Shown here piece by piece: positions 18,262 through 28,104 of a DNA stretch of 64,000 nucleotides. The translations under genes were made by a program, and so were the position numbers. The stretch comes from Nitrosomonas oligotropha (GTDB lineage Bacteria; Pseudomonadota; Gammaproteobacteria; Burkholderiales; Nitrosomonadaceae): the NCBI RefSeq assembly GCF_900106555.1, contig NZ_FNOE01000001.1:62001-126000 (forward strand), given 5' to 3'. Position 1 is the stretch's first letter, and every line of letters begins with the position of its first letter. Under the pieces are notes generated by a model that saw nothing but the letters and a program-made list of their open reading frames with translations, had not been told where the DNA came from and did not search any database.

Positions 18262-18346
18262 GGTAATTCCTTATTCCTGTTAGCTGAAATTCTTGATAAA
18301 AAGATTGGCTGTAATGATATCGCAAGAATGTTTGTTCATAATCCGG

Positions 18347-19390
18347 CTAGTGTTTTTTACTGTGGATGGAAAGCGGTTTGGTTATGCGCCAAAATTTCCA
18401 TAAGTCGGAGCGTGTCAACGAAAAGTTTCGCGATGAAGTCTCATTTAGCGCCGTGATGGTCAATTGATTGATTTTCCCTGCCTTTAATGCTGCATGTAAA
18501 GGAGAGAACCAGTTCTGCTCCATATCCTTAAGTGTTTCACGCCAGCCATAAGCGTTTCTGTATTGAGCTTTCCCTCGCAATGAATCCAATACTACAAGAT
18601 GATCACCGTTTGGTTGCGTCATGAGCCATTCATCGGCATCAGCCGGTAACTTTGAATGGTTTGTACCGTGGGCGAGTGCTAATGCGCGAGGAAAATCATC
18701 GTTACCCCACACATGCGTATAAGGTGATCGGACAAATTGAGGCATGCTGCCACCACCCCATAGCCAGATGCTATTTATGGTTAATTCACCACGCGATTCA
18801 CGCGTTTGATTGACCGGGTGTTCATGCAACAACATTTGAATTTCATTGAAAATTTTATGCCATAGGATGCTGTCGGTACCGGATGGCAAAAAATTATTGA
18901 TGTTTTTACAAGTGACCTGGCTAAGCATATGCGTTTGCATGTCTGCTATTGCAGGTAAGCGGATGTACCACCGGTCTGGTTGTAATGACAAAAAAGTGAA
19001 CCCATCGGGACTGAAATTGTGATTGATATCTTGTATCAATTCATTGGCTTCTTCTTCGGTGATCTGGAAAGCTTGGCTATCAGCGAGCATGATATGATTT
19101 TGTTCAATGCGAAGGTGAACAGGATCGGCACGCATCCAGAAATCTTTACTGGCTTTTGCTAGATCAGGAGCGTCGGTGTGCAACATGATGGGTGCAATAG
19201 GCCAGTTATTTTGTTGCCGTGCGATATTAAACTGTTGGCACAGCCAAGCTTCCATTGCATGAATTGGATTTGTCGAGGAGATGCTTTTTGATAACAGTGT
19301 TTCCAAGTGACGCATCGATAATTCATCATAAATGTTTTGCTGCAATGCATCAGGCCAGAATAGATCGGGTATGAGAAGATTTAAATTCAT
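18347..19390 (-). CDS. RpfE-type protein, cofactor-independent phosphoglycerate-mutase-like
   Basis: 347 residues, starting MNLNLLIPDLFWPDALQQNI. It contains LTINSIWLWGGGSMP, which matches the WxWGxGxxP signature of the RpfE/COG4255 group found in many betaproteobacteria; these are often annotated as 2,3-bisphosphoglycerate-independent phosphoglycerate mutase-like. Only part of the alkaline-phosphatase fold is recognisable by eye, and metal ligands are not obvious, so enzymatic activity is doubtful. Same strand as the PAS/EAL gene, 85 bp apart. Function uncertain; Xanthomonas RpfE is linked to virulence regulation (family knowledge). Confidence 0.65.
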   Translation of the reverse strand: MNLNLLIPDLFWPDALQQNIYDELSMRHLETLLSKSISSTNPIHAMEAWLCQQFNIARQQNNWPIAPIMLHTDAPDLAKASKDFWMRADPVHLRIEQNHIMLADSQAFQITEEEANELIQDINHNFSPDGFTFLSLQPDRWYIRLPAIADMQTHMLSQVTCKNINNFLPSGTDSILWHKIFNEIQMLLHEHPVNQTRESRGELTINSIWLWGGGSMPQFVRSPYTHVWGNDDFPRALALAHGTNHSKLPADADEWLMTQPNGDHLVVLDSLRGKAQYRNAYGWRETLKDMEQNWFSPLHAALKAGKINQLTITALNETSSRNFSLTRSDLWKFWRITKPLSIHSKKH

Positions 19391-19680
19391 TATAGTGAAT
19401 AAATCACATGAGGTGATTTTTGTAATTTATTGATTTTGCTGAATTGAGTTTGAATACTGATTTGAATGGTCAGCATTAATAATGATTATTGCTGATATTG
19501 TCTGTCATGGAAAGGCATCCTGTTTATAACGTATAATGCACATCGAGTTTAAAGTCCATTCCAGTGTAAGAGTGAGAATTTTTCTTGCGGTACGGTTGGG
19601 ATAGGACAGCCCTATAGTTTTGCATAAAAATCCCTGATAATTGGCTCATTATAAATTGTATTTGAATACTTGGAGATGCT

Positions 19681-20931
19681 ATGTATCAGCATGTAAAGAT
19701 ACCCAGTGATGGAGAAAAAATTCGGATCAGTACCGATGGTTTATTGGCAGTGCCTGATAATCCAATCGTTCCTTTTATTGAAGGTGACGGGATTGGTATT
19801 GATATTACTCCAGTAATGAAAAAGGTTGTTGATGCGGCAGTTGAAAAGGCCTATGGCGGGAAACGCAAGATTTCATGGATGGAAATCTATGCAGGTGAGA
19901 AAGCTACGCAAGTATATGGATCGGATGTGTGGTTACCGGATGAAACCTTACAGGCTGCAAAAGAGTTTGTGGTATCTATTAAAGGTCCGCTTACAACTCC
20001 GGTAGGCGGGGGTATTCGTTCGATTAATGTTGCGTTGCGTCAGCAGCTCGATTTATATATCTGTTTGCGGCCCGTACGCTATTTTAGCGGTGTACCCAGT
20101 CCTGTGAAAAGTCCGGAAAAAACGGATATGGTCATTTTCCGGGAAAATTCCGAGGATATTTATGCCGGCATTGAATGGGAAGCGGAATCTGAGTCTGCTA
20201 AGAAAGTAATTGATTTCTTAGTCAAGGATATGGGGGTGACGAGTATACGTTTTCCTCAAACCTCCGGTATCGGTATTAAACCCGTCTCAAGAGAAGGTAC
20301 CGAGCGTTTTGTGCGTAAAGCCATTCAGTATGCCATAGACAATCAGCGCAAATCGCTAACGCTGGTGCATAAAGGCAATATCATGAAGTTTACTGAAGGC
20401 GCATTTAAGAAATGGAGTTATGCAGTGGCAGCCAATGAATTCGGAGCAGAGTTGCTGGATGGCGGTCCATGGATGAAATTACCGCAGGAAAAGGGCGGAA
20501 TTATCATTAAAGATGTGATCGCGGATGCTTTTTTGCAGCAAATCTTATTGCGCCCGGAAGAATATGATGTGGTGGCTACTTTAAATCTGAATGGTGATTA
20601 TATTTCTGATGCACTGGCTGCGCAGGTTGGTGGGATTGGTATTGCACCGGGAGCTAATTTGAGTGATTCAGTTGCGATCTTTGAAGCAACGCATGGCACT
20701 GCCCCTAAATATGCCGGGAAAGATCAGGTAAATCCTGGTTCGATTATATTATCTGCGGAGATGATGCTGCGTCATATGGGTTGGGTGGAAGCGGCCGATA
20801 TGATTATCAGAGCGATGGAAGCAACTATTCAGCATAAGATCGTTACGTATGACTTTGCGCGATTAATGCCGGGTGCTCAGCAGGTTTCGTGCTCTGCGTT
20901 TGGGAATGCGATGATTAAATATCTATCTTAA
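19681..20931 (+). CDS. icd: NADP-dependent isocitrate dehydrogenase
   Basis: 416 residues, the usual length of the homodimeric NADP enzyme. Visible: start [20 protein letters not shown], [17 protein letters not shown] [14 protein letters not shown], the substrate/phosphorylation-site segment [44 protein letters not shown] and the cofactor loop [14 protein letters not shown]. Decarboxylates isocitrate to 2-oxoglutarate, giving NADPH. Single-gene unit with a 290-bp upstream gap and a hairpin terminator at 20962. Confidence 0.96.
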   Translation: MYQHVKIPSDGEKIRISTDGLLAVPDNPIVPFIEGDGIGIDITPVMKKVVDAAVEKAYGGKRKISWMEIYAGEKATQVYGSDVWLPDETLQAAKEFVVSIKGPLTTPVGGGIRSINVALRQQLDLYICLRPVRYFSGVPSPVKSPEKTDMVIFRENSEDIYAGIEWEAESESAKKVIDFLVKDMGVTSIRFPQTSGIGIKPVSREGTERFVRKAIQYAIDNQRKSLTLVHKGNIMKFTEGAFKKWSYAVAANEFGAELLDGGPWMKLPQEKGGIIIKDVIADAFLQQILLRPEEYDVVATLNLNGDYISDALAAQVGGIGIAPGANLSDSVAIFEATHGTAPKYAGKDQVNPGSIILSAEMMLRHMGWVEAADMIIRAMEATIQHKIVTYDFARLMPGAQQVSCSAFGNAMIKYLS

Positions 20932-20961
20932 TAAAGATAGGATTTGAAAAAAGAAGGTAAA

Positions 20962-20996
20962 AAAATGCCTCTTCCTATTACAGGAAGAGGCATTTT
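20962..20996. terminator. Intrinsic terminator shared by icd and the cold-shock gene
   Basis: AAAATGCCTCTTCCT pairs with AGGAAGAGGCATTTT around a five-base loop (ATTAC). Symmetric A/T ends make it bidirectional between the two converging genes. Confidence 0.85.
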
Positions 20997-21054
20997 ACTA
21001 TCAGGCTAAAACCTTATTATTGTCAATAAGTACTAAACCAGTATTTTATAAAAG

Positions 21055-21258
21055 TTAAGCGGATTGGATATTAGAGGCTTGTTTTCCTTTAGGTCCTTGA
21101 GTGACATCAAAACTCACTTTCTGACCTTCTTTAAGGGTTTTAAATCCGGACATGTTGATTGCTGAGAAGTGCGCGAATAAATCTTCACTGCCATCATCTG
21201 GAGTAATAAAACCAAAACCTTTGGAATCGTTGAACCATTTTACTGTACCTGTTGCCAT
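21055..21258 (-). CDS. Cold-shock domain protein (CspA family)
   Basis: 67 residues, start [20 protein letters not shown], with RNP1 (KGFGFI) and RNP2-like (LFAHFSAI) single-strand nucleic-acid-binding motifs and the ending [11 protein letters not shown]. Acts as an RNA chaperone in the cytosol. GGAAGTAG lies ahead of the ATG. The 290-bp gap to clpS leaves room for the long 5' leader typical of csp genes; I could not fold it reliably. Which Csp paralogue (A, C, D, E) cannot be fixed. Confidence 0.93.
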   Translation of the reverse strand: MATGTVKWFNDSKGFGFITPDDGSEDLFAHFSAINMSGFKTLKEGQKVSFDVTQGPKGKQASNIQSA

Positions 21259-21548
21259 TTCTACTTCCTATATAAAAAACTGGGCCGGAAACCCTAATAC
21301 TATTTGAATTTCAAGACCATTGACGGATAAAACCAGTACCGCTGAAAACTTGAAGTCAAACGCCATTTGCTGTTTTACGCAAATCAAGGGTTAAAGTCAA
21401 GAGGTTACGGAATATTTATGTTTGCGGATTTGGTAATTATCTTAAGAGACTTGAAAATTTTGTCGTAATCGTCAAATATGTCATTACTGGAAGGAAGTAT
21501 TTTTATGCTAATTATATTTATAATTGGAGTCAGATAGGGAAAAGCGTG

Positions 21549-21857
21549 ATGACGGAAAGCAACACAGAAGCCGTTAAACTTGCAGAGGATAAGGTAAAGC
21601 ATGAACCGCCCCCGCTGTATAAGATACTATTACTGAATGATGATTTTACACCGATGGAGTTTGTGATTGAGGTATTGAAGCTATTTTTTTCTATGAATCA
21701 AGAGCAAGCGACGCGAATAATGTTAAAGGTGCATACGGAGGGAGTTGGAGTGTGTGGCATTTACCCGAGTGATATCGCAAGTACAAAAGTTAAGCAAGTG
21801 GTTGAATTTGCCAGGAAGAATCAGCATCCACTGAGATGTGTAATGGAGGAAAACTGA
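21549..21857 (+). CDS. clpS: ATP-dependent Clp protease adaptor ClpS
   Basis: 102 residues from the ATG at 21549 (a GTG immediately before it is less likely; AGGGAAA upstream). The core [20 protein letters not shown], then [20 protein letters not shown], is diagnostic of ClpS, including the Asn-Asp pair that recognises N-degron residues. It delivers N-end-rule substrates to ClpA. Stop and clpA start are one base apart, so the two are an operon. Confidence 0.95.
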   Translation: MTESNTEAVKLAEDKVKHEPPPLYKILLLNDDFTPMEFVIEVLKLFFSMNQEQATRIMLKVHTEGVGVCGIYPSDIASTKVKQVVEFARKNQHPLRCVMEEN

Positions 21858-21858
21858 A

Positions 21859-24114
21859 ATGATCGCGCCAGATTTGGAGGTCAGTTTGCACATGGCGTTT
21901 GTGGAGTCCAGGCAAAAACGCTATGAATTCATTACGGTGGAACATTTGTTGTTGGCAATGCTGGATAACGCAAGCGCCGCTGAAGTATTGAATGCTTGTT
22001 TAGTCGACATTGAAGAATTGCGGTTGGTATTGCTGGATCATATTTCACGGCATACTCCGGTCATTAAAGGTAGTGAAGAAGTTGACACGCAACCGACCTT
22101 GGGTTTTCAACGGGTAATACAACGCGCCATATTGCATGTTCAATCATCGGGAAAAAAAGAAGTGACCGGTGCTAATGTACTGGTGTCAATATTCGGTGAA
22201 AAAGATTCCCATGCGGTTTATTTCTTGCATCAAAGAGGTGTGGCACGTTTGGATGTGGTCAATTACATCTCGCATAATATCCGCAAAGTACCGCAAGAGA
22301 ATGACGCTAAAACCGGGAGTGAAGGAGAGACAGAGCATGAGTCGAGTGCCGGTGGATTGCTTGAAAGTTATACAGTGAATCTCAATCACTTGGCGCTAAT
22401 CAATAAAATTGATCCATTAATCGGGCGTGAAAAGGAAATCGAGCGCGTTATCCAAACGTTATGCAGGCGCCGTAAGAATAACCCTTTACTGGTCGGTGAG
22501 GCGGGTGTCGGAAAAACAGCGATTGCTGAAGGCTTGGCAAAACGTATTGTCGAAGAAGATGTACCTGATCTTCTGCTAAAGCATCAGATTTATGCACTGG
22601 ATATGGGAGCATTGTTGGCCGGCACCAAATATCGCGGTGATTTTGAGCAGCGCTTAAAAACATTGCTAAAACAACTCACTGATAATCCAAGTGCAATTCT
22701 ATTCATTGATGAAATTCATACACTCATTGGTGCGGGTGCTGCATCCGGTGGAGTTTTGGATGCATCGAACCTGCTGAAACCGGTTTTAAGTTCGGGGCAA
22801 TTACGATGTATTGGCGCAACCACTTTTAATGAGTATCGCGGCATCTTCGAGAAAGATCATGCATTATCAAGACGTTTTCAGCAAATAGAAGTAAATGAGC
22901 CCAGTGTTGATGAGACAGTGGCTATTTTACGCGGGCTGAAATCACGCTATGAGCAGCACCACAAGGTTAAATATACTGCTGGCGCATTAGTTTCTGCAGC
23001 GGAACTATCGGAACGCTATATCAACGATAGGCATTTGCCGGACAAAGCCATCGATGTGCTCGATGAAGCGGGGGCTGCGCAACGATTATTACCTAAATCG
23101 AAGAAACGTAAAGTTATTGGCAAAAGTGAAATTGAAAGCGTGGTTGCGAAAATTGCACGAATCCCACCGCAGAATATTTCGACCAATGATCGCAATAAGC
23201 TGAGAACACTGGGGCGTGATATGAAAGCGGTTGTTTTTGGGCAGGATAATGCAATCAATGCATTAACGTCCGCGATCAAGATGGCCAGAAGCGGACTTGG
23301 TAACCCACGGAAACCGGTAGGCTCTTTTCTTTTTTCGGGGCCAACTGGGGTGGGAAAAACAGAAGTCGCTAGGCAACTGGCCTATGCATTAGGCATTCAT
23401 TTGCATCGCTTTGACATGTCTGAATACATGGAACGCCATGCAGTGTCGCGCTTGATCGGCGCACCACCTGGGTATGTCGGATATGATCAAGGCGGTTTGT
23501 TGACTGAAGCGATGATTAAACACCCCTATTCGGTTCTATTATTTGATGAGATCGAAAAAGCGCATACGGATGTTTTTAATATTTTATTGCAAGTCATGGA
23601 TTACGGGACGTTAACGGACAACAATGGCCGCAAAGCTGATTTTCGCAACGTCATAATCATTATGACTACCAATGCAGGCGCCGAGTCTTTGACTAAATCC
23701 TCCATCGGATTTACGCAATCGAAGTCTGCGGGTGATGAATTGGTCGATATTAAGAAGCTTTTTACACCTGAATTCCGCAATCGGCTCGATGCCATTATTT
23801 CGTTTGCGTCGCTAAATCAGGAAATTATTCTGCAGGTAACCGATAAATTCTTGATTCAGCTTGAAACTCAATTGCATGAGAAGAAAGTGGAGGCCACATT
23901 TACGGATAAATTGCGGAATCATCTTGCAAAACATGGTTTCGATCCGCTCATGGGGGCTCGTCCGATGGAACGGTTGATACAAGACACCATTCGCAGCGCG
24001 TTAGCCGACGAGTTGTTGTTCGGGCGTTTAGTCAGCGGTGGCAAAGTGACTGTTGACATCGACGGCAACGATAAGGTGGTGCTGCTATTTGAGGAAGAAG
24101 CTGCAATTATTTGA
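21859..24114 (+). CDS. clpA: ATP-dependent Clp protease ATP-binding subunit ClpA
   Basis: 751 residues, the normal ClpA length. Clp N-terminal repeats (about 1-145), then AAA+ D1 with Walker A GEAGVGKTAIAEGLA and Walker B AILFIDEIHTLIGAG, and D2 with Walker A SGPTGVGKTEVARQLA and Walker B VLLFDEIEKAH. No ClpB-type middle coiled coil. The ClpP-docking IGF loop may correspond to SSIGFTQS near residue 617. It unfolds substrates for ClpP, which is not in this window. Operon with clpS. Confidence 0.95.
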   Translation: MIAPDLEVSLHMAFVESRQKRYEFITVEHLLLAMLDNASAAEVLNACLVDIEELRLVLLDHISRHTPVIKGSEEVDTQPTLGFQRVIQRAILHVQSSGKKEVTGANVLVSIFGEKDSHAVYFLHQRGVARLDVVNYISHNIRKVPQENDAKTGSEGETEHESSAGGLLESYTVNLNHLALINKIDPLIGREKEIERVIQTLCRRRKNNPLLVGEAGVGKTAIAEGLAKRIVEEDVPDLLLKHQIYALDMGALLAGTKYRGDFEQRLKTLLKQLTDNPSAILFIDEIHTLIGAGAASGGVLDASNLLKPVLSSGQLRCIGATTFNEYRGIFEKDHALSRRFQQIEVNEPSVDETVAILRGLKSRYEQHHKVKYTAGALVSAAELSERYINDRHLPDKAIDVLDEAGAAQRLLPKSKKRKVIGKSEIESVVAKIARIPPQNISTNDRNKLRTLGRDMKAVVFGQDNAINALTSAIKMARSGLGNPRKPVGSFLFSGPTGVGKTEVARQLAYALGIHLHRFDMSEYMERHAVSRLIGAPPGYVGYDQGGLLTEAMIKHPYSVLLFDEIEKAHTDVFNILLQVMDYGTLTDNNGRKADFRNVIIIMTTNAGAESLTKSSIGFTQSKSAGDELVDIKKLFTPEFRNRLDAIISFASLNQEIILQVTDKFLIQLETQLHEKKVEATFTDKLRNHLAKHGFDPLMGARPMERLIQDTIRSALADELLFGRLVSGGKVTVDIDGNDKVVLLFEEEAAII

Positions 24115-24568
24115 GTCTATTTGAGTTCCGTTGCAACTAAATAGAAGTGCGATATTGATATTTTACGGAGAATAAACGAAATACTGTTACGCGCTTTTAT
24201 TTTTGTTCCATCCTTATTACCATCTAATTCAGATGGCGTTTGTGCAGATTTATCAGTGACGATTGGTATGTCTCGGCTGTAAGGCGAGCTAATGTTGCAT
24301 ATCGCAGCCAAGGTTTTGTAGGAATTGCTGAGAAAACCTGCTTGCAAGGCAAGTTTTTGAGAGTCGAAAGCAATTTCCAGGAAAAGCCAAAGAATGATCT
24401 AAAATCATAGATGCGCACTACCGGCAATTAAGGTAGATTAAACTCTGCATAAAGAATTTCCTTTCTTTTTTGTGCTGCTGCCATGAGATCAGCTATCAGC
24501 GTTTCGACAGGTAGTGGTAATATACAAATTTTCTCAGTTCCAAAAAATTTCAAAGGATTGGTATCACC
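24115..24568. other. 454-bp gap between clpA and glyA
   Basis: No convincing gene. A 67-codon minus-strand open frame (24224-24427) has no recognisable ribosome site or domain. A small inverted repeat lies at 24116-24144 just past the clpA stop but lacks a T-run. The 3' end presumably holds the glyA promoter; I could not pick a clear -35/-10. Confidence 0.35.
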
Positions 24569-25816
24569 ATGTTTTCGCAGAAACACACAATAGAAAATGT
24601 CGACCCGGAATTATGGCAGGCGATTAAAGGGGAGATACAACGTCAAGAAGAATATATCGAGTTAATTGCTTCGGAAAATTATGCAAGTCCCGCAGTTATG
24701 CAGGCTCAAGGCTCTGTTTTAACGAATAAATATGCCGAAGGTTATCCTGCAAAACGCTATTATGGCGGCTGTATATATGCGGATCAGGTGGAGCAATTAG
24801 CGATTGATCGCTTAAAAGCGCTTTTCGGTGCTGAATATGTCAATGTGCAACCGCACTCAGGCTCTCAAGCCAATGCAGCGGTTTATCTATCCGTACTGAA
24901 GCCTGGCGATACCCTGCTGGGCATGTCGCTCGCGCATGGAGGTCATTTAACACACGGTTCCAGCGTGAGCATGAGCGGAAAGATTTTTAATTCGATTTCA
25001 TATGGTTTGCATCCGGATACCGAGCTACTGGATTATGATGAGGTTGAACGGCTGGCTCATGAGCATAAACCGAAAATGATCGTTGCTGGTGCCTCTTCAT
25101 ACGCTCGAGTCATTGATTGGGGGCGTTTTCGCAAAATTGCTGATGCCGTAGGCGCCTACTTGTTCGTTGATATGGCGCATTATGCTGGACTGGTTGCTGC
25201 CGGTTTTTATCCTAATCCGGTTGGCATTGCGGATTTTGTGACGAGTACTACGCATAAAACCCTGCGCGGCCCGCGTGGCGGCATTATCATGGCTAAGCCG
25301 GAACATGAGAAAGCACTGAATTCCGCTATTTTTCCGCAAACTCAAGGCGGTCCTCTGATGCATGTGATTGCTGCCAAAGCAGTGGCATTTAAGGAAGCGG
25401 CGAGTAAGGAATTCAAAGATTATCAAGAACAGGTGATCGAGAATGCGCGAGTCATGGCGAAAGTGTTGACCAATCGCGGCTTGCGCATTGTGTCCGGGCA
25501 GACCGATTGTCATATGTTTTTAGTTGATCTGCGGGCGATGAATCTGACCGGGAAACAGGCGGAAGCGTCGTTGGAGCATGCGCATATCACGGTTAATAAA
25601 AACGCTATCCCTAACGATCCGCAGAAACCTTTCGTGACCAGCGGTATTCGTGTCGGTTCACCGGCGATAACCACTAGAGGTTTTAAAGAACTGGAAGCGG
25701 AACAACTGGCCAATCTGATCGCCGATGTATTGGCGGCTCCGGAGGATGCTGCGGTTTTGTCACGAGTGGCTACTGAAGCAAAAAAATTGTGCGCAAAATT
25801 TCCGGTTTATGGATAA
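24569..25816 (+). CDS. glyA: Serine hydroxymethyltransferase
   Basis: 415 residues. PLP-enzyme fold with start [42 protein letters not shown] and the PLP-lysine motif [14 protein letters not shown]. Interconverts serine and glycine, charging tetrahydrofolate with a C1 unit. Followed by nrdR and ribD on the same strand, a common betaproteobacterial order. In this genome it may also feed glycine/glyoxylate metabolism connected to the mcl-mtk genes (inference). Confidence 0.96.
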   Translation: MFSQKHTIENVDPELWQAIKGEIQRQEEYIELIASENYASPAVMQAQGSVLTNKYAEGYPAKRYYGGCIYADQVEQLAIDRLKALFGAEYVNVQPHSGSQANAAVYLSVLKPGDTLLGMSLAHGGHLTHGSSVSMSGKIFNSISYGLHPDTELLDYDEVERLAHEHKPKMIVAGASSYARVIDWGRFRKIADAVGAYLFVDMAHYAGLVAAGFYPNPVGIADFVTSTTHKTLRGPRGGIIMAKPEHEKALNSAIFPQTQGGPLMHVIAAKAVAFKEAASKEFKDYQEQVIENARVMAKVLTNRGLRIVSGQTDCHMFLVDLRAMNLTGKQAEASLEHAHITVNKNAIPNDPQKPFVTSGIRVGSPAITTRGFKELEAEQLANLIADVLAAPEDAAVLSRVATEAKKLCAKFPVYG

Positions 25817-25882
25817 GCCTCATCAACCTGGACGGAAGTGAATAATCGTCTGTTCAGGTTGTTATTGCAGGTTTAACTGCGT

Positions 25883-26365
25883 ATGAAATGTCCTTTTTGT
25901 AATGCCGATGACACTAATGTCATCGATTCCAGGGTCAGCGAGGATGGTCACAAGATTCGCCGCCGCCGCCGCTGCCCTGCCTGCGATAAGCGTTTCACCA
26001 CATACGAGACCGTCGAGCTCCGTTTGCCGCAAGTGGTCAAACACGATGGCAGCCGAGCGGAATTTGATCGCAACAAATTGCTGACGGGTTTTAAGCGGGC
26101 GCTGCATAAACGCCCGGTTCCTACCAGTTATGTCGACGCTGCGATTGATCGCATTGTGCAGAAGTTTTTAGCGTTGGGGGAACGCGAAGTTTCCTCGCGC
26201 AGCATTGGCGAAAGCGTGATGGAAGAGTTGTATAAACTCGATGAGGTTGCCTATATCCGCTTTGCATCGGTTTATAAAAGCTTCCAGGATGTGGATGACT
26301 TTCGTGATGCAATCAAGGAAGTACAAAAACCGCATCAGCCGTCACCAACCAAGAAAGTATCCTGA
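25883..26365 (+). CDS. nrdR: Transcriptional repressor NrdR
   Basis: 160 residues. N-terminal zinc ribbon with Cys3, Cys6, Cys31 and Cys34 (CPFC...CPAC) and the basic RRRRR stretch, then the ATP-cone domain (about 49-139; [20 protein letters not shown]). Binds ATP/dATP and represses ribonucleotide reductase genes. The nrd targets are not in the window. Located between glyA and ribD, as in many relatives. Confidence 0.95.
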   Translation: MKCPFCNADDTNVIDSRVSEDGHKIRRRRRCPACDKRFTTYETVELRLPQVVKHDGSRAEFDRNKLLTGFKRALHKRPVPTSYVDAAIDRIVQKFLALGEREVSSRSIGESVMEELYKLDEVAYIRFASVYKSFQDVDDFRDAIKEVQKPHQPSPTKKVS

Positions 26366-26433
26366 ATCAATAGAATGGCTCTGGACGTTCTATTGCCAGC
26401 ACAGCCCATTACTTCACAGCAATAACAGTGCCG

Positions 26434-27525
26434 ATGTTTTCTGCCGCAGATTATGCCTTCATGTCGCATGCCTTGCGCTTAGCCGAGCGGGGGTTGTATA
26501 GCACCACGCCCAATCCGCGTGTCGGTTGTGTGGTTGTGCGCGATGGGCGGATTGCGGGCAGCGGTTGGCATGAAAAGGCGGGGCAGCCGCATGCGGAAAT
26601 TAATGCTTTGACTGCTGCGGGGGCTGCGGCGCGTGGTGCGACCGCCTATGTGACGTTGGAGCCTTGCAGTCATCACGGCCGGACGGCGCCTTGTGCCGAT
26701 GCCTTGATTGCAGCAGGCATCGCACGGGTCGTTATGGCGATGGAAGACCCCAATCCATTGGTATCCGGACGTGGACAGGCTTTATTGCAGCAGGCCGGAG
26801 TTATCGTGCAGATGGGATTGCTGCAAGCCGAGGCGCATGCATTGAATGCTGGTTTTGTTTCCCGCATGACGCAAAAGAAGCCTTGGGTGCGTTTAAAAAC
26901 AGCCGCGAGTCTGGATGGTAAGACTGCGTTGAATAATGGTGTCAGCCAGTGGATTACCGGTGAAGCGGCGCGGCGCGATGGGCACCGGTGGCGGGCTCGT
27001 TCGTGCGCTATCATGACGGGCATTGGCACCGTCAAATCCGATGATCCGCAGTTGTCTGTCCGGCATATCAAAACAGACCGTCAGCCCAGAAAAGTAGTTG
27101 TCGATAGCCATTTGGTGATACCTTTGGAGGCTCGCCTGCTGCAAGATCGGGAAGAAACATTCATTTTTACCGCCCATGCAGAAAATCTGGAAAAAAAAGC
27201 TGTGCTGAGTCACATGAATGCACGAGTTATTGTTTTGCCGGACGCAAAAGGCGCGGTTGATCTGCTACAAATGATGACAGTGCTGGCTGAATCTGGAATT
27301 AATGAAGTGCTGGTGGAAGCCGGTAGCGGGCTCAATGGCGCTTTGGTTGAAGCCGGATTGGTGGATGAGTTAATTATTTATTTCGCTCCGCACTTAATCG
27401 GTGACGATGCGCAGGGTATGATTGCATTACCTGAACTGACCAATCTTGAACAAAAAAGAAAGCTTAAGATTCAGGATGTACGTATGATCGGTCAAGATAT
27501 CCGGATAATTGCAGGGTTTCAGTAG
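26434..27525 (+). CDS. ribD: Bifunctional riboflavin biosynthesis deaminase/reductase RibD
   Basis: 363 residues from the ATG at 26434; GTG at 26428 is also possible and no clear ribosome site decides. N-terminal deaminase has the zinc motifs PHAEINAL and PCSHHGRTAPC; the C-terminal reductase begins near KKPWVRLKTAASLDGKTAL with VLVEAGSGLNGALVEAGLVD. Carries out the second and third steps of riboflavin synthesis. Ends 9 bp from the convergent regA gene. Confidence 0.94.
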   Translation: MFSAADYAFMSHALRLAERGLYSTTPNPRVGCVVVRDGRIAGSGWHEKAGQPHAEINALTAAGAAARGATAYVTLEPCSHHGRTAPCADALIAAGIARVVMAMEDPNPLVSGRGQALLQQAGVIVQMGLLQAEAHALNAGFVSRMTQKKPWVRLKTAASLDGKTALNNGVSQWITGEAARRDGHRWRARSCAIMTGIGTVKSDDPQLSVRHIKTDRQPRKVVVDSHLVIPLEARLLQDREETFIFTAHAENLEKKAVLSHMNARVIVLPDAKGAVDLLQMMTVLAESGINEVLVEAGSGLNGALVEAGLVDELIIYFAPHLIGDDAQGMIALPELTNLEQKRKLKIQDVRMIGQDIRIIAGFQ

Positions 27526-27534
27526 GGTTTTCTG

Positions 27535-28104
27535 TTATTCACGCAGTGGCCGTTTGGCGAGCTTACGCTGCAATGTACGGCGATGCATGTTTAAAATTCT
27601 GGCGGTGACCGAGATATTGTTGTCGTTCTCAGTCAGGATGCGTTGAATGTATTCCCATTCCAACCGGCCTACGGATAAAGGATGCGCGCTGATCGGAATA
27701 TTTGCCTCCCCGACCGTGCGTTCAAAAGCCGCCATGATTTCATCTGCGTCGACCGGCTTGGCGAGATAATGCGTGGCGCCGAGTTTGATCGCTTCTACCG
27801 CAGTGGCGATGCTGGCATACCCCGTCAACATGACGATTCGGGTGCCCGGATCCAGGTTTCTTAATTTCTCAACTAAGACCAAGCCCGATTCACTGGATAA
27901 TTTCAGATCGACAATCGCATATTCCGGTGTGGATGTTTCAGCCAGATTCAACGCATCATCGATCGTGTGTGCGCAGGTGATGCTAAAGCCTCGTTTTGTG
28001 AGCGCTTTGGACAATACATCGCAAAAAACTTCATCGTCGTCGACGATCAGTAAACTTGGATATTCGCTATTATCCGACAATGAGGGTTCAATCATGCTAT
28101 TCAT
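27535..28104 (-). CDS. regA: Redox response regulator RegA/PrrA/ActR family
   Basis: 189 residues. Receiver domain with the acidic pocket (IVDDDE), phospho-acceptor Asp in AIVDLKLSSESG, MLTGYAS and LAKPVDADEI; then a proline-containing linker and a Fis-type helix-turn-helix, ARILNMHRRTLQRKLAKR, diagnostic of RegA. It is the partner of the adjacent RegB kinase (ATGA overlap with the 5' gene), controlling redox-dependent genes such as respiration and carbon or nitrogen metabolism in other proteobacteria. Confidence 0.9.
   Translation of the reverse strand: MNSMIEPSLSDNSEYPSLLIVDDDEVFCDVLSKALTKRGFSITCAHTIDDALNLAETSTPEYAIVDLKLSSESGLVLVEKLRNLDPGTRIVMLTGYASIATAVEAIKLGATHYLAKPVDADEIMAAFERTVGEANIPISAHPLSVGRLEWEYIQRILTENDNNISVTARILNMHRRTLQRKLAKRPLRE

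Noticed and set aside
24116-24144. Inverted repeat after clpA as a terminator
   Set aside because: Weak stem with a bulge and no T-run.
24224-24427. 67-codon minus-strand frame between clpA and glyA
   Set aside because: No ribosome site or family resemblance; kept only as a note in the gap entry.
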